Source of the DNA: Panopea generosa
Lineage: Eukaryota; Mollusca; Bivalvia; Adapedonta; Hiatellidae
Direction of reading: 5' to 3'
NCBI GenBank assembly: GCA_029582155.1
Contig: CM055902.1
Coordinates: forward strand, 13,112,041-13,176,040
DNA length: 64,000 nucleotides
Shown here: positions 37,304 through 49,070 of the stretch, one piece after another
Position numbering within the stretch: the first letter of the stretch is position 1
Layout: every line of letters begins with the position of its first letter
Translations under genes and position numbers: made by a program
Notes under the pieces: generated by a model
Seen by the model: only the letters and a program-made list of their open reading frames with translations
What the model was told of the DNA's origin: nothing
Database searches by the model: none

Positions 37304-38398
37304 CACTGACTAAAAATGAAAACTTCACACTTATTATGTTTGAATATTTCTTTTGTTATCATACATGTTCGGAGACGTGTTATACATAGCTATAAGGATT
37401 TTACTGCAGGTAATCATTACGCATTATTTTTTTTTCAAAATGTCCGAAGTATTCATGTGTTCGAGTACATAAAACGTTTTCCTTACTTTGCTAGTGCGCA
37501 ACATCCGGTTTTACTCTTACAGGTTTTGACGCTTAAAACAGATAAAAAACTTTATGAAAAAACTTTAATTTAGTGATGCAACGTCTTTCTGTCTGGATCA
37601 TTGGTAAATACATCATTTTGGCTGTTCTAGATAGACTATTTACATTCTTGCAAATCGGTACAATACTACTGGATATGTCTGAGATCGTGTCAGACCCGGT
37701 CGTGTGCATGTAACAACGTTACGTGCTCATCGCGTTATTAGATAGACTCACCTTCGTAACTATTTCTTACCTGCAATCATTACTCCTTGGACTAACGGTG
37801 TTTATGCACAGACGATAAAAAATCGTTTGATACAAAACTGTGTTCCAATTCGTGTTCGTCGGCCATACACTGGTCAGATTCTAACAAAGCCTCACAGAGC
37901 TTTCAGACTGTTATGGGCACGACGTCATTTGCAATACTCCCGACACCAGTATCATTGCCTCTGTATCACCGAACCTGAACTCCATAGAATACGTATGGAA
38001 TGGATTGAGTCGGTGGGTCAGGTCCAATCATCAAATTGATACCATAAATGACCTTCCGAAATGCACTTCTGTTTAAATGGCAATGTATTCCAGACACGAT
38101 CATTAAACGTTACGTAAGTACATAGAGATGACGTGTTCAGGAATGCATTCGTGAAAACGGAGGCAATGCTGGTAACTGGCGTTTTTAAAAAAAAATCAGT
38201 CTTTGCACTCGATCCACACTTTATGTCTCTTTCAAATGTTACGTGGTCATTTTTATTATTCTGTTTTCCCATTCAAATATACAGAAAAAATAATATAGCA
38301 ATTACAATTTTATGAAAAACTTTTTAAATCTAAATATACATTTATCAGCAAACGAGATACCTTTGCAGGCGATGTAAAATTTTCATTTTAGGTCAGTA
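37304..38398 (+). mobile_element. Tc1/mariner-type DNA transposon, internally deleted, 1,095 bp
   Basis: The left end reads 'cactgactaaaaatgaaaac' and the right end, reverse-complemented, 'tactgacctaaaatgaaaat', giving inverted repeats of about 25 bp. TA dinucleotides flank the element (37302-37303 and 38399-38400), the target duplication expected for this superfamily. Inside is a broken transposase. The paralogous repeat at 25250-25275 lacks the insertion, so the element arrived after the family 2 copies separated. The internal deletion makes it non-autonomous. Confidence 0.9.
37653..38181 (+). pseudogene. Tc1-like transposase remnant, frameshifted, catalytic core deleted
   Basis: Read in three frames, the remnant contains the pieces expected of a Tc1-like transposase in the right order. 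First comes 'NRYNTTGYV', then a stop at 37680, then 'DRVRPGRVHVTTLR' (the GRP-like hinge). After another stop at 37743 comes 'THLRNYFLP', the second helix-turn-helix region, then 'RRPYTGQILTKPHRA' and 'LLWARRHLQYSRHQYH'. The frame then shifts directly to 'SPNLNSIEYVWNGLSRWVR' (about 37966-38022), which holds the third catalytic acidic residue, and a third frame ends with 'ECIRENGGNAGNW'. Roughly 130 residues that would hold the first two catalytic aspartates are missing. The protein cannot be active. Confidence 0.9.
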
Positions 38399-40362
38399 TA
38401 TTATCATGGTGTTTATTTGCCAGGGAAAAAACGTTGACAATGCACCTTAAAAACAACCTACTGAAAGGTTGCTTTCACAACAGACATACAAATATAAAGT
38501 TCTCATCATAAACAGAAATATGATATAAAAAAAAACTGATCATAATAAATGAGTTTTTATAATTGTTTCTAGCTTTTTTTTCTCTTTTGTAAATTTCAGT
38601 TCTATTTTATTTAGCTTTTTCATTTATAAAAAACGAGGATGCCACTTGAAAACTCGTTAATAAAAAACAAAAATGTTTGAGAGTGCGATTAAAGTCTCTA
38701 ATGAAAATGTTGAAAGGGGAAATTTAACTCGAAATGAAAACACGTGTATACTCTGTGGGCGGGGTCTCAGGCGACGTCTCAAGATCACCAATGTTGCCGA
38801 TCAGTTCGATCAAATAACTGTAGGTTTATGAGAAGTAGTACCGTTAATTGTGATTAAACTAAGACTTAACACCAATATATTTTCAATAATACAAATAATA
38901 CAAAAAATGTGAAGATAACGTGAACCTAAATATATAATATTTGGCTGAGATAAGAGGAAAAAAATAACAACACAAAAATGTTTTTAATTAGTCATATCTT
39001 GGGCCGTAACGGGATATTACAGTTTATAATTGCAGAAATCATTTTGACAATGCGTCTGCACATAAGTTAAAATAAACATGTTTTATTTTTGCAATACCGT
39101 ATTATTATATAAAATAACAATGTTTTCATTAACGCATTGAAGCGAATATTGTGACATTTTTTTTGTAGAAAAAGATACTCGCAAAGCATTGTCAAACATA
39201 AATAAAAATACAAAGATACTATTTTGCACTATTATAATTCAAAATCCCGGTAACAAAGGATAGTGTTATGTAATGTCGTAGACAAATTGACGTTTCTTCG
39301 GAAAATAAATATTATGTTAAGTATTTGAACGTATATTTAATTGATATATCTTTAAATAGTCCGCTTTCTGTATATGTGAATGTTCTAGATGTATATTTAT
39401 TAAATACAAAACAAACTGGACACTTTCTGATGACAACATTATTAAGGTAAAATTTGATACAAATTATAAAAAATATATTTATTTAATGCCTTTCTATTCT
39501 AATTTGATTTATTTTCAATATATACACCCATTTATAACTTAACAGTGTTATCATGTATCTTTGAATGCCTTACAAACAAAATAAAACACCGCTTTAATTT
39601 GTACTTTTACATTTCGTTTGAACGATTTCTTAACATATTAAGACATATGGAAAGTTGATTTAACACAGTGGAGTTAAAAATCACCTATTTTGTTGTATTA
39701 ACGTGCTGCATCTGCAGGGAAGATAAATGATATGCTGGTGCTTGTTTCCAAATGAGTACGGCTGTTGGGTTATAACTGGAGGCTGCTTAATAGTATAAAA
39801 GGTATTAAGCTGTTTATTACCTCCTTTAATTAATGGACATGTTAAATGGAACGCTGAGAGAACCTTATTTATTTGATTGATGGCGTCAATATCCGTAGGG
39901 TTACCGGCATCGGTTTTTGTCGTTATTAAAGGGACACACGGTAATTATGATAAACATTTACTTAATTATATTCATGAGAATTATGCGTTTCTGTTATGCA
40001 AAAATGAAATTAAAATATCCCAAAATGCAGCGAGACCATTAATTATGTTTCTATTATTAAACTGGTCAGTACTCTAATAAACAGATATCGTGTTCTGTTC
40101 TGTTCTTTCTGAACATTTTCCCGCAAACTGGTGCTCATTTGTGAAAAATGAACTTGTTAAGTTTATTTTGATATTATCATTTATATCAGAATGATAGACA
40201 AATATCCACGAAAATAAGTATATGTTCATTTATGACAACAATTCTATGAAACGTATGTTTTTGTGTGGTTTAATTTTGTGTTTTGAGGAATGAGATTAGA
40301 CGGCATTTTTAACACATTTCATGTCATATATGGCATATCGAATTATACTGGTGAGGGAAGAC

Positions 40363-40509
40363 TTCAGAAAGAGTCTGAGTAGAACTACCGTCCTTCTCCT
40401 TCTGGCTAACAATTTACATAACGTTTTTTTGGCGAGCGGGACTCTAACCTAGGACCTTAGCGTTGAGCGGTCAGTGATCTGAAGACGTCGCCTAACATGA
40501 CTAGGCAAC
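40363..40509 (-). mobile_element. Type 2 SINE inserted in family 2
   Basis: On the minus strand a tRNA-like head ('tgttaggcgacgtcttcag', then B-box-like 'ggttagagtcccgctcgcc') leads into a short body ending 'gaaggacggtagttctactc'. The head looks related to the class II (Leu/Ser-like) tRNA pattern, by inference. A 7-bp direct repeat 'ggaagac' flanks it (40356-40362 and 40510-40516). This is the best-preserved type 2 copy here. Confidence 0.8.
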
Positions 40510-41170
40510 GGAAGACCACGAAATATATGTTAAAATGAGATAAATAAATAGAACTAAATGTATATCATTAGGACAATATCTTTATCAAAACAAATATAAG
40601 AAGTGTCGAACTCATTTCCCCGTCGGCTACAAAAGTGTGGACAGTCTGCATGCCAGGGTATTTCATAAATTGGTAGTCAATATATATACTGTAATAATTT
40701 CATGAAAAATGTGTAAAGAATGATATATGAACATGAGAAAAATTCTTTTCCGACAGAAACGTTGTCCCTTTAAGGTTATTTTCGGACGAAATCGACAATT
40801 AAACCAAATAACTGACGTACTTCCATCTTAAACATGGTCTGAAAAGCGAACTTTGTTCAAATTAAATTTGAAAATAAAATGAGATAAAAACAACTATGAC
40901 ACTGACATATATCAATTGACGGTGTCAGAGCGTAATTAACTGACGGCATATATTAATTAATCTAGTGTGATATCACTACCGATTCAATGACTCGGCTCTC
41001 GTACATAAAATATCATTCTTACCTGCTAAAATATATAAACGTCACTAATACAGTGATGCTATTTGGAGACATTATTTCATACGATGACTGACAGAACTAA
41101 CAGGTATGATGTATTTTCTTAGTCTCACAGAGGTAATTTGAAAGATAAATGGCGCATGTACCGCTGTCTA

Positions 41171-41949
41171 AAGATAAATGATAAAAAATGAATCTGGCAT
41201 TCAGGCTCATTTATTTATTCGCCTTTGCAAAGTGATATGATGCTTGACAATGTTAATTTGCAAACTCTTTTAATACATTAAAAATAAATCATACACTTAC
41301 ATAATATCCTCTTTGTATGAATACTTGAATATGTTAACATCATATATTTAAAAGAATCACAATGTGATACACTCAACTTCAAGATAATAATTTGACACGC
41401 CATAGGAATTTACTATTTCTTAAGTAAAAGGGGTCATTCATGAATGTCGTATTGTTTCGTACAAAAGGTTCTTATATGAGTTATCTTTTATTGCTTAAAT
41501 TATTGCACGATTTTTCATAAGCATAGTATGTGAACACCGGCCAAGCATTATACTCTAACGTAGTAAAGAAGTTCAATTTGTTCTAAATTTAATTATCTAA
41601 TGTACACGTATACGATTATCATTATTATTCGAGATGTGTTAATTAAATTAATGTATACTGGTCAAACCAAATACCGCGAGTCTAAAAAAACTTCAACCAT
41701 AAAGAATGGCATCGATACTAAACAGTAATAAGGTTACTCAAGTGTGCTGAGTAAAAAACAGTTGCCATTACGAAATGCAAACAAATACCGACGCTAACGC
41801 AAGTTTGAGCTTTGCGCATGTCTTCCGAGATTGTTATTATACGGGCATTCGCGGTATTATGCATATCGCGGTATTAGTTATACAAGGGCTATAACTGGGG
41901 ATAATTTATTTTTGAGACTTTGGCGAGAGAGCGCTCAAGTTACTTTGCA
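41171..41949. other. Unassigned spacer within family 2
   Basis: In the 51-54 kb copy this position is taken by block P (52000-52350), which is absent here. The text near 41840-41885 has two 'cgcggtatta' direct repeats. No gene is seen. Confidence 0.5.
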
Positions 41950-43040
41950 AGCCAAGAACACAAACCTATAGAATCAGCCACCTGTATCGTTATTTGTTTC
42001 AACCATATTTTATATACAATGGTGTTACACGTGACACATCTGGAATATAGGGACACTTTACATACATATACTGATAAGTAATATGAGTAGGGTTCAATGG
42101 AATGCAATGGAATCAGAATAATGACTTTAAATAAAGGGAGATAATTATAATCACAGCAACGGTAATTCCGATCGAGATATCTTCAGAGATACATTTATGT
42201 ATCAATTATTTAAAATGGTGCACATATTCGTATATATTAGTCATTTATGTTCAAAGCATCAATTAGATTTTATACAGACATTTTAATAAGCACATTTTAA
42301 CTTTATATATCTCTTTCAGATTCAATAACGAGAAAACGACTAGAAATAAAAAGTCAGAGCTGTCGCCGTGATATCAACTGTTATCGGGAAAAATGTTACT
42401 TTAAAATTAAATAGCACTAAAATATTTCCAAACCAGACACAAAATTGATCAAACAAACATTAAAGATAGCTATCTGAGAGGGGAAAATATCACACAGATA
42501 TTTAAACAAGTAAATAAAACAGACAAGGTGTGAATCAAGACACAAAACGTCCATACATATTAAATGAGTAGACATATTGGAGCTGAAGTTTGTCAATTTC
42601 TATTTTTATACTTTTTGCCTAATACCAGATCCGTGATTTAAATCCGAATTCTTACTTTAATGTTTGTGTTATTCCTAATTGCAATCATTGAGTACTTATT
42701 CCTAATGTTGATTTTTTTTTTAATTTCAAAGTGTTAATTCTAGTGTTTTCTTTTCATTTATTGTCATGTGTAGTGATACGGATGGTATAATGTGTAATGT
42801 TAGCCATGATTCTGTTTTTCCAACTGTTACCTTTTTGTTATTTCTAAATTTGCTTTTGTGTAATTTCAATTTTGAACTCTAGTGCTGTTACTTTCAGTAA
42901 GAGTCTGAGGAGAAGAAAATAATTATACAAGTTCAATTATATTTAACGAATAAAATTAATGCAATAATTTGCGAACATAATTCGCATATTTAAACTTTGG
43001 ATCAACAATTTCACCGTTTAGATTCCGTTTTTATCGTTGG
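41950..43040 (+). repeat. Family 2 block H, copy with AAAGGGAGATAA motif
   Basis: It aligns to 52520-53760: 'tatacaatggt-taacacg', 'acatctgga', 'aaagggagataa', 'aactttatatat-tcttt', 'ccagacacaaaattgat', 'agacaaggtgtga' and 'gtaatgtt-gcccatgatt'. Its 3' part (42660-43035) also matches 63745-63940. AAAGGGAGATAA-like motifs are frequent in molluscan sequence as I recall it. Confidence 0.85.
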
Positions 43041-43790
43041 ATCGAATAATAGTCTATAGAACGGACCTAGCTTTCCCGATTGGTTTCTTTAAACAGCAAT
43101 GTTGGAAAGCCTCATTTGAGTACGTTGATTGGTAAGTTGCTTCAACTGAAATATTTAATGGCGTTACAGTTTAGTAAGCGTTCAATTGCTATTAACTGTT
43201 TGACATGTATACAGTTTCCTGCTGTTTCCTAGGGATTAATGGATCCAATTCGGGAGATATCAGGTTCTGCGATAGACTAATCGAAAAGTTATTAGAAAAA
43301 GTGGCCACCACGGGCCTAAAAATTGCCAAACGTTTTTGGTTAGTGGAGATAAGGCAGCAATATTGCGTTACACAAAAAAGCACACAAATGTTTGATATAT
43401 TATTTATGCAGTCATTTTTAGAAGGATAATTGCAGCTACTGTAATTGAAAGAAAATAGTTAAATAGTTTTAAAGAATATTTTGCTAAACGCTTATTTTTT
43501 TTAAAATGAAAAAGCCTTATGAGCCATAGTGGATGACAAATGGCAGTAGACAATCTTTAAAGAGCGCAATGTACTAACTTTTCACAATTTTGTTCCCTAT
43601 AATAAGAATGGTGTTTGTTGTTTGTTTGTATTTTATGTGTGTGTGACCGTTGGGGTAGGGGTGGGGGTGGCGGGGTAGGGGCTGGTGTCCATCTTTTATG
43701 GGGCTCAGGCAAAATAATACTTTGTTAGAGAGTCGCAATTCCGCAAAATGTTTATTAAAAATAGTAAAGGGGTTTCTGTAAGATGTTGCT
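43041..43790. other. Mostly unassigned; overlapping open frames on both strands
   Basis: A 74-codon plus frame (43205-43429) and a 63-codon minus frame (43192-43383) overlap. The region is a little more GC-rich and has a short inverted feel, but I recognise neither frame. A remnant of a transposon exon is possible. Confidence 0.4.
43652..43681 (+). other. G-rich run with G-quadruplex potential
   Basis: Within 30 bases there are five runs of four or five G separated by one to three bases (GGGGTAGGGG, then TGGGGGTGGC, then GGGGTAGGGG). This fits a canonical intramolecular G-quadruplex pattern. Whether it folds in vivo is unknown. It is an outlier in base composition for this window. Confidence 0.85.
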
Positions 43791-44900
43791 TAAATCTTGA
43801 GAACACAAAACAACACTAACAAGATTAAGCCTTCACGGCTGATGTCTTGCATGACCGCTGTAAAAATAACATGCTTTTAAAAGGGAACCAACTTAGGGTA
43901 AAGTGTTATCAAAGTTGAATCATGTGCTTAAAAGAATAATTTATATATTTTTCCTATAAAAATATAACCCTTCATAAATTATTCCGAACCCTGGTGGCAA
44001 TTTTGTTTGACAATTGAACACAATCAAAACTAACCAGGAAACAATTTAGCAAAATTTTCAATGAAAATGAGTCTATGGTCTCAGAAGAGATGCCTTGAAA
44101 GGTTCAAATTAACAAAATATTTGACTGGGAATGACAGCTCTCTTGGTTAACCCTTGTTGAGAAAACACAATTATGAAAGCAAACCAACCAGGGACCAGGC
44201 ATTATCAAAATATTGATAGGGGATCAGACAAAAGCAACAAGTCATGAGTTTGGTTTCATAAAAGATGCCTTTGAATTACAATCGATCATTGTGGCTAAGT
44301 TTGATTGACTCACTTTTTTCAAGAATTTCCATGAATGTCTATGACAAAACATATTGGTCGCTTGGATATAAAAAGAAAACACACATTTGGAAGAACGAGG
44401 GTACCAATTCAGAAAACATTCTATGAAAATGGTATTTTACAGAAGATTAAAGTTTTTATATAAAAATCTGGCCGAAGCCTTGGCGGTCATCTTGCATGCC
44501 GGATGTCGTTAAAAACATATTTTAAATGGGAAATACCCAAAGGTACATGTTGGCTAATTTTGATTAACATTGTCACAGTGGTTTCAGAGAAGAATATTAT
44601 TTTTTATTTTTCAAATTTCCCATATCAACGTATGTTAATCAGGCAACCATGTTGTTGGAAGCTCAGCCACAAAACATACCCACAAAACTTTGGAAGAGGG
44701 TCACAATTGAAACACTTCAGCAAAAAATAAATTAAATAGCTCAGTTGTTTCAAAGAAGAATAAAGTTTCCAAATAAAATACTTCTGCGGGGCGTATGTGG
44801 ACATCTTGCATGATGGGTGTTTTCCCTATATCATCCTAAAGAAAAAATTGAACGTGCAGTGGCGGCCATCTTGTTTGACGTTTTAGCAAGACCCACACAT
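43791..44900. repeat. Decayed 'ggcggccat' type repeat block
   Basis: Related phrases recur: 'ctggtggcaattttgtttgac' (43990), 'ttggcggtcatcttgcatg' (44482), 'gtggacatcttgcatgatgg' (44798) and 'gtggcggccatcttgtttga' (44860). Between them are phrases such as 'ttggaaga-ggg-ac-aat', 'aaaattttcaatgaaaat' and 'tcagaagagatgcctt'. This resembles a very common tandemly arranged bivalve repeat I remember, with 'tggcggccatgttttt' boxes every few hundred bases. Short open frames inside are shadows. Confidence 0.6.
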
Positions 44901-45099
44901 ACAATATTTTGGTAGAAGGTAATTAGGTAACAATTTATCAGACTTCATCCATCTGCTTACGCAATCTAAATAACAAAAACAATAATGAATAAAAACTTTA
45001 AATAACGGACATTTTTGACTAAATGGTCAAATTCTGAGGTTTTTTAATAATGTCATTGATGAAAGGCAGTAACCCCTGTAACATATCTTTTTTTTATTT

Positions 45100-45345
45100 A
45101 AGCATTCAATACATCGTATGCATTTCTATTGTTATATTGCTGTATACGTGACTTGTGAATGCTATGTCTCATGTTCGATATATATAGATATAAAGGGAGA
45201 TAATTACATTCACAACAACGGAATTTTCGATTTGGGGATCTTTTCAGATGTTCGTTCGCAATGTATGATATATATATGGAGATACTTATTTGTGAATATA
45301 TATAAACAGTGTATTTTCAAAACCTTTTAGAAGAATGTAGAATAA
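45100..45345 (+). repeat. Family 2 block H fragment
   Basis: 'ataaagggagataattaca' followed by 'cacaacaacgg-attttcgat' and 'atcttttcagat' matches 42133-42190 and 53032-53090. Only this part of H is present. Confidence 0.7.
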
Positions 45346-46508
45346 CTACTTTTCGTTTTTATGAAAGAAAAGAACATTTATTCAGGATCTGTATCTATTG
45401 CTACATTTTCAGGTCATGGCAATTGACTTTCGTAGCCGTATGCTTTTCTGTGTTTGGTCAAAATAAACCTGGACTTGCTTCACACATATATTATCTCGAT
45501 GTGTTGAAAATAACATTTAATCCCGTTTCGTTACTTTATAGTTTCTAATGTTATTGATGTTGTATTTTGATATCCCGAAGAGATCACATTATCATTGGTG
45601 TCCGACTTTGAAATATGGTTTTGTGTGACGTATGACGTCATTGGAATGTTTTTTATAATTACGACTGAGAAAGGAATGTGGCAAATAAAGCAGGATCTTT
45701 GGCTCCATGCTATCCTAGTTTTATTTTGTTTTTTAGCGCAGTAACAATTATCTTGTCGTATATTGACCATGAAAGGGTCGGTTTTATTGAGTTTGGTTAT
45801 AACTTAAGCTATTAATGTATAATATAGCTAGCGTCATCAATATTATAGTGGGTGTATGACGAACGCATTATGAGTCCAAATTTAGTTTGAGTTTCGGAAA
45901 TCTCTCAAGAGATTGTTATTCATTATATTTTAGATGATTTTGTCAATATCTGTTATTCAAAATTCCTCTTTTATCAAAAAATCCCAGGAAGACGTCGCTG
46001 TTCTTATTGTTTAATCATATTACCACCCAGACGTCTGTATTTTTAGTAAAATCTAACATACTTTATCTTTTATTGAATCATAGAATGGAATATCTGTTTT
46101 GATGTAGCCTTTATTCATCATGTCAGTCTGCTTTCCAGTTTCAGAATCGCAATTGAATTATAATGTACACACGCGTCTTGAAGTGTTCGCGCAACAAATG
46201 AATTAAGTACGATGTTATATTGTCTGGCAATACATTTCTGAAGAGTACTTAAAGATGAATAATTGATATTTGTTACGACTCAATCAAAAACAAACTCCTG
46301 AACATAACTTGTTTCTAATTTAATGATTTGTTTATTCCATGTGTTTTTTACCCCTATACTTGTAATGTGTAGAACACACCGATTAGAGTAAACGACGATA
46401 CGGTTAATCTATTTCGATTTAATTTGTTTTTTAAAACTATATCTTTTCTTTTATTATCAATAATTTTTTATAATACATTACATAAATTATTTTCGGCTAA
46501 TCTCTTTG
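45346..46508. other. Unassigned stretch
   Basis: Two roughly 79-codon frames face each other around 45540 (45309-45548 plus, 45531-45770 minus) with no domain. No repeat match is seen. Confidence 0.45.
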
Positions 46509-46560
46509 ATTATCGAAGCACCCGCGAAAGGCATATTATCGAAGCACCCGCGAAAGGCAT
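46509..46560. repeat. 26-bp perfect tandem duplication
   Basis: The unit beginning 'attatcgaagcacccgcgaa' is present twice with no differences, indicating a recent event. Confidence 0.95.
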
Positions 46561-47824
46561 AAACAGTTGCACAATTAATAACAGTTTTCGAATATGAAAT
46601 TGAAAAGATATTTCTCATATCAATAGAGAATGGTGTAATAGTGTAAAAATATACCTTCTAACACATTGCCTTATTGCGTTTTGGTTTTATAAGGTTGAGG
46701 AAGAAATGAAAATGAGACCGAATGTTATGAATTTTTATTTGTTACATGTTCTTGTTGTTTTGACGAAATGATTAAACTATGCAAATGAATTATGTTTAAT
46801 ATTTCTCATTGAAAATATGCTTAATACAGTTTATGATATTTAATAGTATCATTTACATAACATAACTCAGTGATCCCAGCATAGCTTGTCAATAAGTGCT
46901 TATCCTATACTACTTTTGAATCTGGTTAAAAGGCGCATACTTAATTATAAGAGTACAACAAGGCGCGTAAGACCTTTCCGTCATTCTGTATGTGATTATA
47001 AGCGCATGCCAAATCGTTACCGTAATTTTGTCTTAAAATTAGGCGCATACCTTTTTTTATCCTGTTGCTTTATGTTTGAAAATCTAATAATTAATTTTTA
47101 GATAATAATAATAAAAAAATCTAAAAATTGAATCATAATGACTTAACAAATTCATTATTCGTAATTGTCGCCGAAAGTGTTTCGATTAAGAACAATCCGT
47201 TAATACTTTAAAAAAAACTGTGAAAGGTAAATAATCCAATTAAGCAACTGCATTTTAATTGCTTGTTTTTACACATGAATATAGTCATTATAACAGATTA
47301 GCGATCTCCAATCGAGAGCACTCTAAACAAAGTAGTTAGATAGCTGGAGTGTTTGTCGACTTGTCATAGACTGCCGCACGTTGTGGTGCAAGAAAAACTC
47401 AGTCAAAGCAAAACCCAGTCATTTGAGCAAATAAACACACAATAAACCAATTAACAGAGTACGAAGAAAATGTCGGAAGAACTCTAATTTCAACTTTAGA
47501 ACTTCTTTGCGCATTTTTTATTTTTTATAGAATAAATAAGAGGTGACATGGATATTTTACTAATGATGCGTTGTACTGCATGATTGGTGTTTGTGAACTT
47601 TTGAAAATATTCTTTTATTTTATAATATTTTTGGTTGTAACACCCATGGACCAATTACGCGTATGGCTAATGTATGAGTGTTTATCAAAAAGAGGCGCAT
47701 AGTTTAGGGCTTATGTATAAGCGCTTATTGAAAATAGGCGCACAAAAGTATCCCTCAAATTAATATAAACGCATACATTTATTTATCAGATTCTACAGTA
47801 TAGGCCAGACTATTATGATGATAA
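46561..47824. other. Stretch with scattered GGCGCATA motifs
   Basis: GGCGCATA or a close variant occurs near 46932, 46964 (ggcgcgta), 47042, 47693 and 47737, with related AAGCGC text nearby. There is no regular spacing, so I cannot call it a tandem array. No gene is recognised; the 71-codon frame at 46886-47101 spans some of the motifs. Confidence 0.4.
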
Positions 47825-48022
47825 TGTGCACTTATCTTATACTTATTTCTTTTAACTCGATTGCGATGGAAGCTCAGAGCAAATACGAACCGCTCCCGAA
47901 ACCTCTTCCAGGGTAGAAACAGTATTAAGTGTCTATGAGAGGCATCGGGTCGAATTGAGGCTCGAACCCGCAACCCCTGGCGTGAGTGACCAACACTTTA
48001 TCCATTATAATACCGTCCCCGC
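47825..48022 (-). mobile_element. Type 1 SINE, minus strand
   Basis: On the minus strand there is an A-box-like 'aatggataaagtgttgg', 'cgccaggggttgcgggttcg' with an intact B box, then 'gatgcctctcatagacac' and a 3' body ending 'cttccatcgcaatcgagtt'. The 64-codon minus frame here is a shadow. It stands next to, but outside, the MITE at 48042. Confidence 0.85.
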
Positions 48023-48041
48023 TTCAAACGCACTTCAGATA

Positions 48042-48278
48042 TACTAAAGGGATAGCTAACCAACTACCTGACATTTTATGTACCTGACTTGTTTTTTTTT
48101 AAAAAAGTATCCAAACAATTTCCAGTAAATTTGGATTTGAATTAGAAAGAACAGTTAGGCTATATACATTCAATAAATAACATCGTTAATGTCAGATAAA
48201 AATATCTATAACTCTTCTCAATACTTTGACAAATATATTGTAAATACAAAAGTGGCGGGTTAGCTGTTCCATTCTGTA
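48042..48278. mobile_element. MITE, TA-flanked, 237 bp (copy II)
   Basis: The right end, reverse-complemented, reads 'tacagaatggaacagctaac' then 'ccgccac', the same terminus as the element at 7895-8092. The left end 'tactaaagggatagctaacc' is more diverged but continues 'acctgacatttta', exactly as in the right arm of copy I. TA flanks both sides (48040-48041 and 48279-48280). The interior differs from copy I, so the two share ends more than bodies. Confidence 0.8.
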
Positions 48279-48800
48279 TAGAAATATTTACATTCGTGAT
48301 GTAATAACATCATTGGACCAATATAAAATATGTCGTTCATGTTCCCATGTCTGTATCCAAATTAAGACAAAAAACATATTACCAAGATATTACGATACGT
48401 TTGAATAAAATTGGTTCCCAATGCTACCGTAGCATTCCAGTTTAACTGTTATAGACCCGGGAACACAGCGTTTCTGTTCCATTGACCGACTCAAACCTAC
48501 ATATACAATCGTAAAATTAATTTCCTTTTTTGAACATTCACGAAATATAAACTTACATGCAAAGAGCAAAGTTTACAAGAACGTTTTGCTTGCAGTACTT
48601 GTACGTTCATACCTCGTAAAAAAATAACAAATGGCATTCATTCCTTAAAAGCAGGAACATAACTTATGTCAAATATCGTATAAATAGTTACTCTGTGAAA
48701 TATACTTAAAAAAAATACTCTGTCTGCACTTCAAGTAAGTGAGGGCATATGTGACACAGTAAATCGTCTAACACACATTTGTTTTGTATTAATGATGAAT
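48279..48800. other. Unassigned spacer
   Basis: No repeat or coding match is seen between the MITE and the AGT-array leader. Confidence 0.5.
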
Positions 48801-49070
48801 GTAACATTTCCAACCGGTCAAGTCCAATTTAAATCACAATTGGAAGGTAAACGGTACAATTGGAAGATTTTATTTTTAGATCAAGTTTCCAATTGGAATG
48901 TAAAAATATCCATTTGGACGATTCTATATATAGATCAAATATTTTGTGTACGTGTAGAGTAGGTGCGTGTGCATGTGTGTGAGTGAGTGCATATGGACAT
49001 GCGTTAGTATGTGAGTGCAGCTTAGGTGCTTGTGTAAATGCGTTTGTGTGTCTGTCTGTGTGTGCATGTG
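48801..49070 (+). repeat. Leader of AGT array, copy 1
   Basis: About 94% identical by eye to 53980-54249. It contains several CAATTGGAA / TTCCAATTGG palindromic motifs, then a GTGT-rich stretch ('gtgtgagtgagtgcatatgg'), and leads directly into the triplet array. The leader plus array behave as one duplicated unit. Confidence 0.9.

Larger units (their letters stand above)
37140..41170 (+). repeat. Family 2 repeat, copy 3
   Basis: 37150-37303 and 38399-38830 align to 25110-25690. 39120-40150 aligns to 27060-28060 and 23690-24440. 40520-40640 aligns to 28080-28200 and 51060-51167. 40680-41160 aligns to 51540-51970 ('aattaaaccaaata', 'ttcatacgat-aatgac', 'ataatttg-aagataaatggc'). It contains two later insertions, a Tc1/mariner element (37304-38398) and a type 2 SINE (40363-40509). 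Confidence 0.85.

Noticed and set aside
38018..38315. Open frames on both strands in the Tc1 3' region
   Set aside because: They overlap the frameshifted transposase end and the transposon terminus.
46886..47740. Regular GGCGCATA array
   Set aside because: Motifs are scattered without a period, so a tandem array cannot be supported.
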